NCBI RefSeq assembly: GCF_023715585.1
Contig: NZ_JAMBOK010000001.1
Coordinates: 1,674,001 to 1,738,000, forward strand
Reading direction: 5' to 3'
From: Sporosarcina luteola
Lineage (GTDB): Bacteria; Bacillota; Bacilli; Bacillales_A; Planococcaceae
DNA length: 64,000 nt
Shown: one piece after another, positions 31,658 to 39,810 of the stretch
Position numbering within the stretch: position 1 is the stretch's first letter
How the letters are laid out: each line of letters opens with the position of its first letter
Made by a program: the position numbers and the translations under genes
Notes under the pieces: generated by a model
What the model was told of the DNA's origin: nothing
The model's input: the letters and a program-made list of their open reading frames with translations, nothing else
Database searches by the model: none

Positions 31658-33235
31658 ATGCACATGTCAGTGGAACGAGTTTCTTATTTGCATGAGCGTG
31701 AAATAGATGAATGTATGAACATGATCCAACACTCTTTCCGGCCCGATGTGCAGGGTGAGGCGAAGGTCATCCGAAAAGCCGTTTCATTGGTCCGTAAAGG
31801 CGCGTTGCGCGATTTCCAATTCTCACAGGACGGCATGGCCATCGAAGTGCTGATCGCGGACGAGGCGGAGGAATTTGTCACACTTTCCCTTTCGATGACG
31901 GAAGCGTCTTGTACTTGTGTTGAGGATGATTGGTGCGCCCATAAGATTGCTGTTGTCTTCCATCTTTATTCACAATTCCATTCGTTGACGGAGTGGCTGC
32001 ATGATTGGCAGCGCAGAGAAACGGAACAGATGGCGCTGACCGTTTCGGAGCGGACGCCAGAAGCTTGGAATGACGTGTTGTACAGGCTTGCGTCTCCGCT
32101 TCGCGAGATCGGGCCAAGTGATAATCCGAATGTATTCATCCACGAAAGCTCGTTGATGGACCAGAAAGTGATTCCGCTGTCCCCTTTCGAATATGAATGG
32201 AAGCCGTTGTTCGAACTGTTTTACCGACTGCATCTGCTCGAGGCGGGCTGGTCTTTTGCGCACGGACATCTCGAGGAGGCAAATCATTTCACGTACCGCC
32301 AATGGCAGGTGAAGATGTGGCTCAATGAACAGATCGAGAAGCTGCGTGATATCGGCAAAGCGATTGGCAAGAATCCACGTCTATTCGAGACGGATGCGTT
32401 TTACAATGCTTTGAAAAAGCAAGTCCGCGAGTTCGTCCTGCGGAATAAAGGGCTTTTCGAAGTCCGCCTTGAAATCTACGCGATCATGTGGGAGTTCCTG
32501 TACAAGGATACGGCTGCACAGGAGAAAGAGCTTGCATTTCTGCTTGACGATGATTCGGTCGATGCCGCCTTTTTCGCTGCGTATTTCAACTTGACGAAAG
32601 GCGATGAAGAGACGCTCGCAAAAATAGCGGAGCGCGCGGGCGGCGAGCTTGTCGGCCATTGGCTGCCACTGGCGGATTTGGCTGCCGAGAGGGAAGATCA
32701 AGCCTCCCTCTCCGTCATCATGAATACGATCTACCCTCATATCGGCGATTTCTTTGGCAGGATTTCGTTTTCCACCGACCGGTATCATTTTATCCGGAAG
32801 ATCGATGGATTGCTTGAAGAAGCGGATTTTCCGGAAACGCGCCGCGAAGAGCTTTTCATGATTTACGGGGAAGACGGCGTCAGCGCGTTCGGCGATTTCC
32901 TCATCGAGCGGGAGCGGTTCGCCGAATGGGCGGCACTCATGCATCGGTTCAATATTCCGTACGACGGGCTTGAGCCGGATACGTTGAAGTTCGTCCTCGC
33001 AAATGACCCGGCTTCCGTCATGCCGCTGCTTCATACGTATGCGATGCGGTTCATCCAGGAAAAGAACCGGCATAGTTACCGCCGCGCTGTCCGGTTGTTC
33101 AAAAGTATGAAGGCGGGCGCGAAAAAGAGCGGCAAGGTGGATTTCTGGAACCGATATATTGACACCGTCCGCGAGCAGTATCGACGGCTCCGCGCGTTGT
33201 CGGAAGAAATGGAAAAGGGGAATTTGAATTTATGA
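31658..33235 (+). CDS. ywqB: SWIM zinc-finger protein (YwqB-like)
   Basis: A 525-residue protein with an N-terminal SWIM zinc finger: 'CTC' near residues 84-86 and 'CAH' near 93-95 give the C-x-C...C-x-H pattern. The rest is mostly helical, without a clear motif. SWIM domains bind nucleic acid or protein and are often encoded next to SNF2 helicases. Here the stop codon overlaps the helicase start by four bases (ATGA at 33232-33235), so both products are made together, as in B. subtilis ywqB-ywqA. RBS GGGAG at 7-nt spacing. Confidence 0.85.
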   Translation: MHMSVERVSYLHEREIDECMNMIQHSFRPDVQGEAKVIRKAVSLVRKGALRDFQFSQDGMAIEVLIADEAEEFVTLSLSMTEASCTCVEDDWCAHKIAVVFHLYSQFHSLTEWLHDWQRRETEQMALTVSERTPEAWNDVLYRLASPLREIGPSDNPNVFIHESSLMDQKVIPLSPFEYEWKPLFELFYRLHLLEAGWSFAHGHLEEANHFTYRQWQVKMWLNEQIEKLRDIGKAIGKNPRLFETDAFYNALKKQVREFVLRNKGLFEVRLEIYAIMWEFLYKDTAAQEKELAFLLDDDSVDAAFFAAYFNLTKGDEETLAKIAERAGGELVGHWLPLADLAAEREDQASLSVIMNTIYPHIGDFFGRISFSTDRYHFIRKIDGLLEEADFPETRREELFMIYGEDGVSAFGDFLIERERFAEWAALMHRFNIPYDGLEPDTLKFVLANDPASVMPLLHTYAMRFIQEKNRHSYRRAVRLFKSMKAGAKKSGKVDFWNRYIDTVREQYRRLRALSEEMEKGNLNL

Positions 33236-35976
33236 CGAAAATGGATACGTTGAATCTCCTCTTCCAATTGGCGATTGAACGGGACGAAGGAGGGCGGTAT
33301 TCGGTTACTGCGACAGACCCGTCCGGACGTGCGGTTGCCCCGGACAGGCTCTCCTCCTTCCTGTTCTTCAATAATGAACAGGCGTTGTACGGCTTGTTGC
33401 CGACGACCGATGAAGAGGCCGTCCATTTGAATACGAATGAATTCCTGCAAGTATTTGCGGGCAAGACGCATCCCTTCGCTTCGTTTGAAGGCAATTCGTC
33501 GAAAGATGAAGCGCATTTATCCGCGTTGCGGGAAGCGGCGCGTCTATGGAATGAACCTGATTTCTGGCAGCACGCGGAGCTGGACGCAGGGACGATCCGA
33601 TTCGACGAGGAGAAAATAGGGATCTCTGCCCTTTCTTCGATGATTTTGCATGATGCGATTCGCGAAAAAATCAATGCTTCGGCAATGCGGCTCGATCAGT
33701 TGCCGGCGTTGCTGCCTCATTTACGGAAATACGGTTGGCCTGGCGATTCGGTTTCGACGATGCCGGTCCGGGTCGCTTTCCGTCTGACGGAGCCGGATGA
33801 AGACGGGGATACGGAATGGCTGCTCGAGACGGTCGTCGTCAGTGAACGCGGGACGCATTGGACGCCAGCTGTCCGGAAAGCGAATGCGGAAATCGCCGAT
33901 GCGCTGCCTGCGAAATGGAAGGATTTCGCCGATGAAATTCTTGAGAAGCAGTCTGAGATGGTGTCTTTCCTGCGTTCGGTCGACGCTGAGCCCGGGAACC
34001 GGTTTTTATCGATTGCGATGTCCGATCCGGAAGTGCGGATGTTCATCCAGGAAGACCTGCCTGTGTTCCAGGCGTTCGGGTATGCTGTCATTCTGCCGGC
34101 TTGGCTGAAGTCGGTGACAGAGTCGAAGATGCGCGTCCGGACGAGTGCGAGTGTGCAGTCGTATCGGTCCGCCGCCGGTCTTGATGAAGTCCTTTCCTTC
34201 GATTGGAACTTTTCGCTTGCCGGGAAAGAAATCGATCAGGACTCGTTCCGCAGGCTTGTGGATGAGAATCGCGAGTATATCCGGTCGGGCGATGAGTGGT
34301 TCCATATCGACCCGCTTTGGCTGAAGCGGATCCGTGAGCTGATGGAGCAGGCGGATGCCGGCGAGTGGACAGTGAAGGATCTGCTGTTCCAGGAGATTCC
34401 CGAGGAGATCATCCCGGTCGATGAGGATGATGAGTCGGATGATCCCCTTCTGGCGTTTTCGATGAAACAGTCGCTGCGTGAATATGTCGAGATGGTTTCG
34501 AATAAGCAAGGCCTTCCTGAAGCGGGGATTCCGGGTGCATTGCAGGCGGAGCTCCGGCCCTATCAAGTCGACGGGTATAATTGGCTCGTCTTCATGCGCG
34601 AGCATCATTTCGGGGCTGTATTGGCCGATGATATGGGGCTCGGGAAGACGGTGCAGCTCATTACGTATTTATTGAACGTGCATGGGCGCCCGGAAACGGA
34701 CTCCCCTTCGCTCATCATCTGCCCGACGAGCGTGCTCGGCAACTGGCAGAAGGAGATCGAGCGGTTTGCGCCGTCGCTTAAGGTGCTTACGCATTACGGT
34801 CCGACGCGTGCCCGGGAGGAAGAGTTCGATGCGCTATTGAAAGAGCGCAAGCCGGATGTCATTTTGACGACGTACGGCACCGCGACGCAGGATGATGAGA
34901 CGCTTGGCGGCACTGTTTTTGCGAGCATTACGCTCGATGAGGCGCAGAATATCAAGAACATGCAGACGAAGCAGTCACGGGCGATCCGGAAATTGCAGGG
35001 CGACCATCAGATTGCGTTGACGGGGACGCCGATCGAGAATCGGTTGTCGGAGCTGTGGGCGATTTTCGATTTCATCCACAAAGGGTATTTCGGAAGCTTC
35101 CGGACGTTTTCCGAGCAATTCATCGTTCCGATCGAGCGGGATGATTCGGAGCTTGAGAAGCGCAAATTGCGTGCGAAGATTCGTCCTTTCTTGCTGCGCC
35201 GTACGAAGAACGATCCTGATTTGCAGTTGAATCTGCCGAAGAAGCTTGAACAGAACGAGTATTGCCCGTTGACGACGGAGCAGGCGGCGCTCTATGAAAG
35301 TTTCATCGAGGATACGAAGTTCAAGCTGGATACGTTGACCGGATTTGAACGGAAAGGGCTCATTCTGAAGATGTTGAGCCGCTTGAAGCAGCTTTGTAAT
35401 CATCCTTCGCTGTTTTTGAAGGAGCCTCATGCGCCTGCCGATCAGATGCTTGAGCGGTCGGTGAAATTGAACCGGATTGTGTCGATGGCGGCGGATATTG
35501 CTGCGAATGGTGAGCAGTGTTTGATTTTCACGCAATATATCGGGATGGGCCAGTTGATCCGCCAATGCTTGAGCGAGCTGCATGATATCGATGTGCCGTT
35601 CTTGTCGGGAAGCATGCCGAAGGGGCAACGCGATCATTTGGTCGAGGCGTTTCAGGCCGGTGAGTTCCCGGTTTTCATCTTATCGCTGAAGGCTGGCGGC
35701 ACCGGGTTGAACTTGACGGCGGCGAACCATGTGCTGCACGCGGACCGCTGGTGGAATCCTGCGGTTGAGAATCAGGCTACGGACCGTGCGTATCGGATCG
35801 GCCAGACGAAATTCGTGCATGTCCACAAGTTTGTGACCGTCGGGACGATCGAAGAGAAGATTGATAAGATGCTGCAAGAGAAAGCAGCGCTGTCCGCGGA
35901 TCTTATCCAGTCGAGTCAATGGCTGACGGAGTTGTCCGATACGGAATTGGATGATCTTCTGTCGTTTGAAAGATAG
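33232..35976 (+). CDS. ywqA: SNF2-family DNA-dependent ATPase (YwqA-like)
   Basis: A 914-residue protein. The N-terminal half (about 1-430) is a bacterial SNF2-specific region; the C-terminal half holds the two-lobed helicase core. Motifs: Walker A 'DDMGLGKTVQ' (about 465-475), 'DEAQ' (about 568), 'LTGTPIENRLSELW', 'IFTQYIGMG' and motif VI 'ATDRAYRIGQ'. SNF2 proteins translocate on double-stranded DNA and remodel protein-DNA complexes; YwqA's precise role is unsettled. It is translationally coupled to the SWIM protein and followed by a terminator at 35983-36013. Confidence 0.92.
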   Translation: MTKMDTLNLLFQLAIERDEGGRYSVTATDPSGRAVAPDRLSSFLFFNNEQALYGLLPTTDEEAVHLNTNEFLQVFAGKTHPFASFEGNSSKDEAHLSALREAARLWNEPDFWQHAELDAGTIRFDEEKIGISALSSMILHDAIREKINASAMRLDQLPALLPHLRKYGWPGDSVSTMPVRVAFRLTEPDEDGDTEWLLETVVVSERGTHWTPAVRKANAEIADALPAKWKDFADEILEKQSEMVSFLRSVDAEPGNRFLSIAMSDPEVRMFIQEDLPVFQAFGYAVILPAWLKSVTESKMRVRTSASVQSYRSAAGLDEVLSFDWNFSLAGKEIDQDSFRRLVDENREYIRSGDEWFHIDPLWLKRIRELMEQADAGEWTVKDLLFQEIPEEIIPVDEDDESDDPLLAFSMKQSLREYVEMVSNKQGLPEAGIPGALQAELRPYQVDGYNWLVFMREHHFGAVLADDMGLGKTVQLITYLLNVHGRPETDSPSLIICPTSVLGNWQKEIERFAPSLKVLTHYGPTRAREEEFDALLKERKPDVILTTYGTATQDDETLGGTVFASITLDEAQNIKNMQTKQSRAIRKLQGDHQIALTGTPIENRLSELWAIFDFIHKGYFGSFRTFSEQFIVPIERDDSELEKRKLRAKIRPFLLRRTKNDPDLQLNLPKKLEQNEYCPLTTEQAALYESFIEDTKFKLDTLTGFERKGLILKMLSRLKQLCNHPSLFLKEPHAPADQMLERSVKLNRIVSMAADIAANGEQCLIFTQYIGMGQLIRQCLSELHDIDVPFLSGSMPKGQRDHLVEAFQAGEFPVFILSLKAGGTGLNLTAANHVLHADRWWNPAVENQATDRAYRIGQTKFVHVHKFVTVGTIEEKIDKMLQEKAALSADLIQSSQWLTELSDTELDDLLSFER

Positions 35977-35982
35977 TTGTGT

Positions 35983-36013
35983 GACCCTGGTTTCCATTTA
36001 TGGAGGCCGGGGT
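35983..36013 (+). terminator. Terminator of SNF2 gene
   Basis: ACCCTGGTTTCCA pairs with TGGAGGCCGGGGT (several G-U pairs) around TTTA and is followed by TTTTC. Confidence 0.8.
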
Positions 36014-36016
36014 TTT

Positions 36017-36178
36017 TCATGATCGCTGTGCGTGGCGCCGCATATGTATGGGAATGACTTTTCTCGCGAGTTCTCTCTCTTCCAATTCATTGAGCCGTTC
36101 ATTCATGCCGGCGATGATGCGGATGAGCTGCCCGACTTGCAGTTCCATGCGGATGAGCTGTTGGTCTAGTTTTTCCAT
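36017..36178 (-). CDS. 53-residue coiled-coil mini-protein
   Basis: An ATG at 36178 is preceded by a perfect GGAGG at 36186-36190. The 53-codon frame ends in TGA next to the SNF2 terminator. The product is strongly helical with heptad-like Leu/Ile spacing ('LDQQLIRMELQVGQLIRII', 'MNERLNELEERELARKV') and a basic tail, so a short coiled coil is likely. No known family. It follows a leader with three hairpins (36206-36331). Because of the strong RBS I regard this frame, not the overlapping 86-codon GTG frame, as the real gene. Confidence 0.6.
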   Translation of the reverse strand: MEKLDQQLIRMELQVGQLIRIIAGMNERLNELEERELARKVIPIHMRRHAQRS

Positions 36179-36205
36179 GTGTTTTCCTCCTCTCGGTATT
36201 GGTAA

Positions 36206-36331
36206 GATGCGGCGGGAACGGTCCCCGCCGCATAGTGTCGGCCAAGATCATCAGGCCTAACGCAGCTAGCATTGCGTCTGGCGGACGCGATGCCCCCTTT
36301 GGATATGGGAGGGTCCCCACCCTCCATATCC
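36206..36331 (-). other. Three consecutive GC-rich hairpins (structured leader?)
   Basis: Three inverted repeats follow each other: near 36209-36236 (ATGCGGCGGG with CCCCGCCGCAT), near 36270-36286 (GCGTCTGGCGGACGC) and near 36300-36331 (GGATATGGGAGGGT with ACCCTCCATATCC). On the plus strand the last one is followed by a T tract (about 36339-36345). The region precedes the 53-residue gene on the minus strand and could be its leader or a small structured RNA. Confidence 0.45.
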
Positions 36332-36463
36332 TGATCGCTTTTTTCTCCTTCTTACTCACTTAGATATTTTTCATTCCACTATTCAATTTTTTGTGTATCC
36401 GAACGTTTTGGCGGTCCCCCTTTTCGGTTAATTCCCCCTGCCCTATGTATCATCCTTTAGAGG

Positions 36464-36922
36464 TCAATAGATAGGCAGTCCCTCTGTCTCGTCCTGCGGC
36501 AGATGGAAGTTCGTACTGACCTTCTCCTGTTCCGTCTTGCTCTCATTTCCGCCGCTTTGTTGCACATTTCCATCTGGCTCTCCGTACAAGTTGTCGTACG
36601 TTCTCCGCTTTGTCGACAGGAAACGGATTTCCTCTCCGATCACTTCTATGACAAAGACGCGGCTATTGTCTTCGCGTTCATATGTCCTCGATTGGATCCG
36701 TCCGCCGACACCTACCAAAGATCCTTTTCCACAATGCTTCGCGGTGTTTTCCGCCACTTTCCCCCATGCTGTGCAAAGGATGAAGTCTGCGTCCACTTCG
36801 CCATGCTGGTTTTTGAAATTCCGGTTCACGGCAAGGATGAAGCTTGTCTGCAGCCTCCCTTCCGATAGCCTTCGTAAAATCGGATCTTTTGTCATGCGCC
36901 CCACGAGTGCAACTTGGTTCAC
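36464..36922 (-). CDS. ssbB: Single-stranded DNA-binding protein, SsbB type
   Basis: A 152-residue OB-fold protein. The N-terminal 105 residues carry the SSB pattern: 'MNQVALVGRMTKDP', 'FILAVNRNF', 'DFILCTAWGKVAENT', 'GSLVGVGGRIQSRTYE'. The tail ends 'EGLPIY', a degenerate version of the usual acidic 'DDDLPF' tip, as expected for the competence paralogue rather than the housekeeping SsbA next to rpsF. The start is GTG with RBS GGAGGGGG. The synteny (ywqA, ssbB, ywpF, fabZ, flhP/O, mbl) matches B. subtilis, where ssbB is under ComK. Confidence 0.87.
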   Translation of the reverse strand: MNQVALVGRMTKDPILRRLSEGRLQTSFILAVNRNFKNQHGEVDADFILCTAWGKVAENTAKHCGKGSLVGVGGRIQSRTYEREDNSRVFVIEVIGEEIRFLSTKRRTYDNLYGEPDGNVQQSGGNESKTEQEKVSTNFHLPQDETEGLPIY

Positions 36923-37164
36923 TTTTCCCCCTCCTTTCTTCCTGTGATGCCCTCATCATATTACGGATTGAAAATTGGTGCAAATTGGCAAAATCGAGTT
37001 TTGATGGGGTTTCTGGGCTGTTTTTTTGGTTGAAAAATGGATAATGGGATATTGGCAAGGGTTTGGAAGTTTTCATTTATACGGGATAATACGAGCTCGG
37101 CTGTTTCTGAAGTTTTTTTCCGGCGTATGGTATACTTGATGAAAAAGCGGGCGGGGTGGCGCAT

Positions 37165-37602
37165 TTGAAGACATTTAAAATGATTTCGGTCGGTATATTG
37201 ATAGATGATAAGATCCAGGACTTTCCGTTGGAGGACGGCATTATCATCAATCAGGAGAATAGCCACCGGATGTGGATTTTGGAGCTTTTCATCGACCAGG
37301 AGCATCAGCAATTGTTCGAGGGATGGAAGGAGTCGGGCGAGTTATTGGAGGCGCGCGTCGTCATTTCCTATCCGGAAAACGAGCCCGCGGGATTCCGCGT
37401 GGCGGTCGATGCCGTGCAGCAGATCGGGGAGCATATTTCGGTATTGTTGAAGGGCCGGTTGAAGCGCGCCCGCACTCAGTACGCGGAGCATTTATTGGAG
37501 GAATTAATTACCGAGGGGCTTGGCGGCGAAGAGCTACTGAAGCGTTTCGAGTCGGATATGCGTGAGCGTCCGCGGTTGAAGAAGGACCGGGAAGAAGCTT
37601 GA
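37165..37602 (+). CDS. ywpF: YwpF-like protein
   Basis: About 145 residues of the YwpF family, of unknown function. Recognisable parts are 'MKTFKMISVGIL' at the start, 'NSHRMWILELFI' and 'EARVVISYPEN'; the C-terminal third is helical and charged. I chose TTG at 37165, giving the 'MKTFK' start that I recall for relatives, with GGGGTGG 5 nt upstream; a GTG at 37156 is the alternative. It is located between ssbB and fabZ, as in B. subtilis. It is followed by a terminator. Confidence 0.75.
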   Translation: MKTFKMISVGILIDDKIQDFPLEDGIIINQENSHRMWILELFIDQEHQQLFEGWKESGELLEARVVISYPENEPAGFRVAVDAVQQIGEHISVLLKGRLKRARTQYAEHLLEELITEGLGGEELLKRFESDMRERPRLKKDREEA

Positions 37603-37606
37603 GGGG

Positions 37607-37632
37607 AGCTGCCTTATTGGGCGGCTTTTTTT
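37607..37632 (+). terminator. Terminator of ywpF
   Basis: AGCTGCC pairs with GGCGGCT (one G-U) around TTATT, followed by seven T. Confidence 0.85.
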
Positions 37633-37640
37633 GATGGCAT

Positions 37641-37860
37641 TTATGCGCTGTTGCGGGGCGTTATGCGCGGATTTTGCGTGTTATGCGTGATTGCGGAGAG
37701 TTATGCGTGGATTTCGCTATTTATGCGCGAATGCGGAGCGTTAAGCGTGGATTTCGCTATTTATGCGCGAATGCGGAGCGTTAAGCGTGGATTTCGCGAT
37801 TTATGCGCAGATGCAGAAATTTATGAGCGCGTAGCGGAATTTACAAGCTTGTTCCGCGGA
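37641..37860 (+). repeat. 20-bp periodic TTATGCGCG array (11 units)
   Basis: This is the longest array. Units start at 37641, 37661 and so on to 37841, exactly 20 bp apart; two cores read TTAAGCG. A 40-bp block (filler ATGCGGAGCG and ATTTCGCTAT alternating) is repeated. The flanking motif GCGCCAGATGCCTTTGACAA follows at 37891-37910. Confidence 0.95.
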
Positions 37861-37980
37861 TGGATCCCACGTCGAAGCTGACTCCTATTTGCGCCAGATG
37901 CCTTTGACAAACAAAACTCTTTAAAAATGGATGCGGGAGATTCTGTTGGACTCAGCTTCCCTTATGACGCGATTGTAAAA

Positions 37981-38013
37981 AAAGAAAACCGCCTGGGGTT
38001 GGCGGTTTTCTTT
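37981..38013 (-). terminator. Terminator of lipoprotein gene
   Basis: A 13-bp stem (37981-37993 with 38001-38013), with further U residues on the minus strand. Confidence 0.9.
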
Positions 38014-38033
38014 CGGCTTGCGGTTAGCGGATG

Positions 38034-38372
38034 TTATTTGTTCCGGTTGTTGTTCGGAGTTGTTACGTTTTCATCGATAATGACTTCTTCGTTCGGTGCA
38101 GTTGTGTTGTCACCGTTCATGTCTCCGTTGATACGGTCATTATTAAGGCCGTTACGGTCGTCATTGATGATTCCGTCGTTTACACCGTTGTTCCGAGTTC
38201 CGTTATCGATGCCATCCATGTCCGGTCCTGCGCCGTTATTGACTCGTGGAGTTACATCACGATTCAAGTCTTGCATCGGCGTTTCATTGTTGTTCGGAAC
38301 GTTGTCGCGGTTGCCGCATGCTGTTAAGACAAGTCCGGAAATGAGTACGAACGGTATCGCTTTTTTGAACAT
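38034..38372 (-). CDS. Small Asn/Asp-rich lipoprotein
   Basis: About 112 residues. The N-terminus 'MFKKAIPFVLISG' followed by the lipobox 'VLTACG' marks a lipoprotein with Cys near residue 19. The mature part is a low-complexity chain rich in Asn, Asp, Gly and Thr ('NNDRINGDMNGDN'), probably unfolded and extracellular, with no known domain. I chose the ATG at 38372 because AAGGAGG precedes it; the longer frame to 38405 is unlikely. Function unknown. Confidence 0.75.
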   Translation of the reverse strand: MFKKAIPFVLISGLVLTACGNRDNVPNNNETPMQDLNRDVTPRVNNGAGPDMDGIDNGTRNNGVNDGIINDDRNGLNNDRINGDMNGDNTTAPNEEVIIDENVTTPNNNRNK

Positions 38373-38460
38373 GAAAATTCCCTCCTTTCCACAAGCCTCT
38401 CTCATACAAATCGTATGATACTTGTAGGTTGGCTAAAAAGGAGGGAACTATCCATACTTT

Positions 38461-38853
38461 TTATTGTTCTTTTTCGAACCGGTCTCTGAGCAGCGCTTCG
38501 ACGTAGACGGCTTCTGCTTTGCAGTCATACGTCAAGTGCGTGTCAAGTTTTTCCTGCATGATCTGGATGTTGGCGATCTGCTCTTCAGATGGCGGCTCGC
38601 TGAGAATGCGCTGGATGACTTCATTGATGCGCTGGGCGAGGTCTTCGTGAAATTTAGGTTCCGTTTTCACGTCGTCTGGGATTGATGTATACCAAAGTGC
38701 TTTTGTCGTGATGTATTCGCGCCATGAATCGATGAAGTCTTCGATATCGTATAGTTCTTCGTCCCAACCGATGTCCGCCATATATTGCTCGAATGTCTGG
38801 GTGATGGAGCGTGTGATGCTGCTCTTTATATTTGGAGAAAGATCATTGTACAT
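38461..38853 (-). CDS. Uncharacterised acidic protein
   Basis: 130 residues, soluble, rich in Glu and Asp and predicted mostly helical; no family recognised. Notable stretches are 'QYMADIGWDEELYDIEDF' and 'LDTHLTYDCKAEAVYVEALL'. RBS GGGAGGT precedes the ATG. It lies between the lipoprotein and fabZ. Confidence 0.65.
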   Translation of the reverse strand: MYNDLSPNIKSSITRSITQTFEQYMADIGWDEELYDIEDFIDSWREYITTKALWYTSIPDDVKTEPKFHEDLAQRINEVIQRILSEPPSEEQIANIQIMQEKLDTHLTYDCKAEAVYVEALLRDRFEKEQ

Positions 38854-38950
38854 AATTGGTTGGTACCTCCCACTATAAGCATGCGTGTGATGTCCGCCTC
38901 AATATACACACTGCACTTTCATTTTAGCTTACATATTATACGCGCGCAAT

Positions 38951-39394
38951 TTAATTTGAAGCTTCTGCTACCGGACCTAATGCAAATGTGATTTCCGTTT
39001 CGCAGGCGATTTCGCCGTCAACGGTCGCTACCGCTTTCCCTTTTCCGATGGAGCCGCGCATCCGCGTAATTTCGACTTCAAGTCTCAATTGGTCCCCGGG
39101 AACGACTTGTCGTTTGAATCGGCAGTTGTCGATGCCTGCAAAGAATGCGAGGCGGCCGCGGTTTTCCTCTTTTTGAAGGATTGCGACTGCGCCGACTTGG
39201 GCAAGCGCTTCCACAATCAGGACGCCCGGCATTACTGGGTAGCCTGGAAAGTGGCCGTTGAAGAAATCTTCGTTGATCGTGACGTTTTTCAGGCCGACGA
39301 CGCGTTTCCCTTCTTCGATTTCTGTAATCCTATCGACTAATAGGAATGGATAGCGATGGGGAATGATTTTTTGAATTTGTTCTGCAGTTAGCAT
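38951..39394 (-). CDS. fabZ: 3-hydroxyacyl-ACP dehydratase FabZ
   Basis: 147 residues, the usual size. FabZ dehydrates 3-hydroxyacyl-ACP to trans-2-enoyl-ACP in fatty-acid elongation. The hot-dog fold motif with catalytic His and Glu is clear in '[19 protein letters not shown]', preceded by '[12 protein letters not shown]'. RBS GGAGG lies upstream of the ATG. It follows epuA in the same direction, as in B. subtilis this neighbourhood. Confidence 0.95.
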   Translation of the reverse strand: MLTAEQIQKIIPHRYPFLLVDRITEIEEGKRVVGLKNVTINEDFFNGHFPGYPVMPGVLIVEALAQVGAVAILQKEENRGRLAFFAGIDNCRFKRQVVPGDQLRLEVEITRMRGSIGKGKAVATVDGEIACETEITFALGPVAEASN

Positions 39395-39452
39395 TTCCTT
39401 AATCCTCCCGAAAATTTATGTAGTTGAAAATGAAACGAAATGAAAAGAGCCG

Positions 39453-39788
39453 TTACGACTCTTTCCCTTTTATGATATCGAGTATATGGATCCATGTCTC
39501 TTTTTTCAGTGCATCGGCGGGTTGGCCGTCACCGATGTATCCGTAGCCGATGATGACTCCGAGGACTGCTGCGCCTGCAAGCAACAGAAGGACGATTACA
39601 ATACGCAGCCAGATCGGAAACAATCTAATTTGTACCCAGAGACGCTGCTTTGCGATTGGTTCCTCTTCTGCGGGCTTCTGCTTCTTTTGCAGGTTGCGCT
39701 CCACGCGGGACGCCACGATTTGACGCTCTGCGGAGTCATTTTGTTTTATATGATCCCATTGAGGATTCTGCTGTTTTTCTTCTATCAT
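39453..39788 (-). CDS. EpuA-domain small membrane protein
   Basis: 111 residues. A charged N-terminal half is followed by one membrane helix (about 56-78) and the conserved motif set 'RLFPIWLRI' and 'IGYGYIGDG' with 'ETWIHILDI'. This is the EpuA family, often labelled 'DNA-directed RNA polymerase subunit beta' by name transfer only; nothing here suggests an RNA polymerase function. RBS AGGGAGAA precedes the ATG. It probably forms an operon with the flagellar-type genes upstream. Confidence 0.75.
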   Translation of the reverse strand: MIEEKQQNPQWDHIKQNDSAERQIVASRVERNLQKKQKPAEEEPIAKQRLWVQIRLFPIWLRIVIVLLLLAGAAVLGVIIGYGYIGDGQPADALKKETWIHILDIIKGKES

Positions 39789-39810
39789 TTCGGATTCTCC
39801 CTAGCGCGGC

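Noticed and set aside
32381..33073. 230-residue minus-strand frame inside the SWIM gene
   Set aside because: Antisense shadow of a gene with clear motifs and RBS; no RBS or domain of its own.
36099..36359. 86-residue GTG-start frame overlapping the 53-residue gene
   Set aside because: Weak RBS, His/Arg/Pro-rich end, and the frame runs through three perfect hairpins. The overlapping ATG frame has a much better RBS. Not fully excluded.
37641..37860. CRISPR array
   Set aside because: The conserved part is only about 9 bp and the fillers about 11 bp; CRISPR repeats and spacers are each 20-40 bp. Cores are degenerate and no cas gene is near.
39453..39788. RNA polymerase subunit (name often given to EpuA proteins)
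   Set aside because: A 111-residue membrane protein with no RNA polymerase motif; the name is a database artefact.
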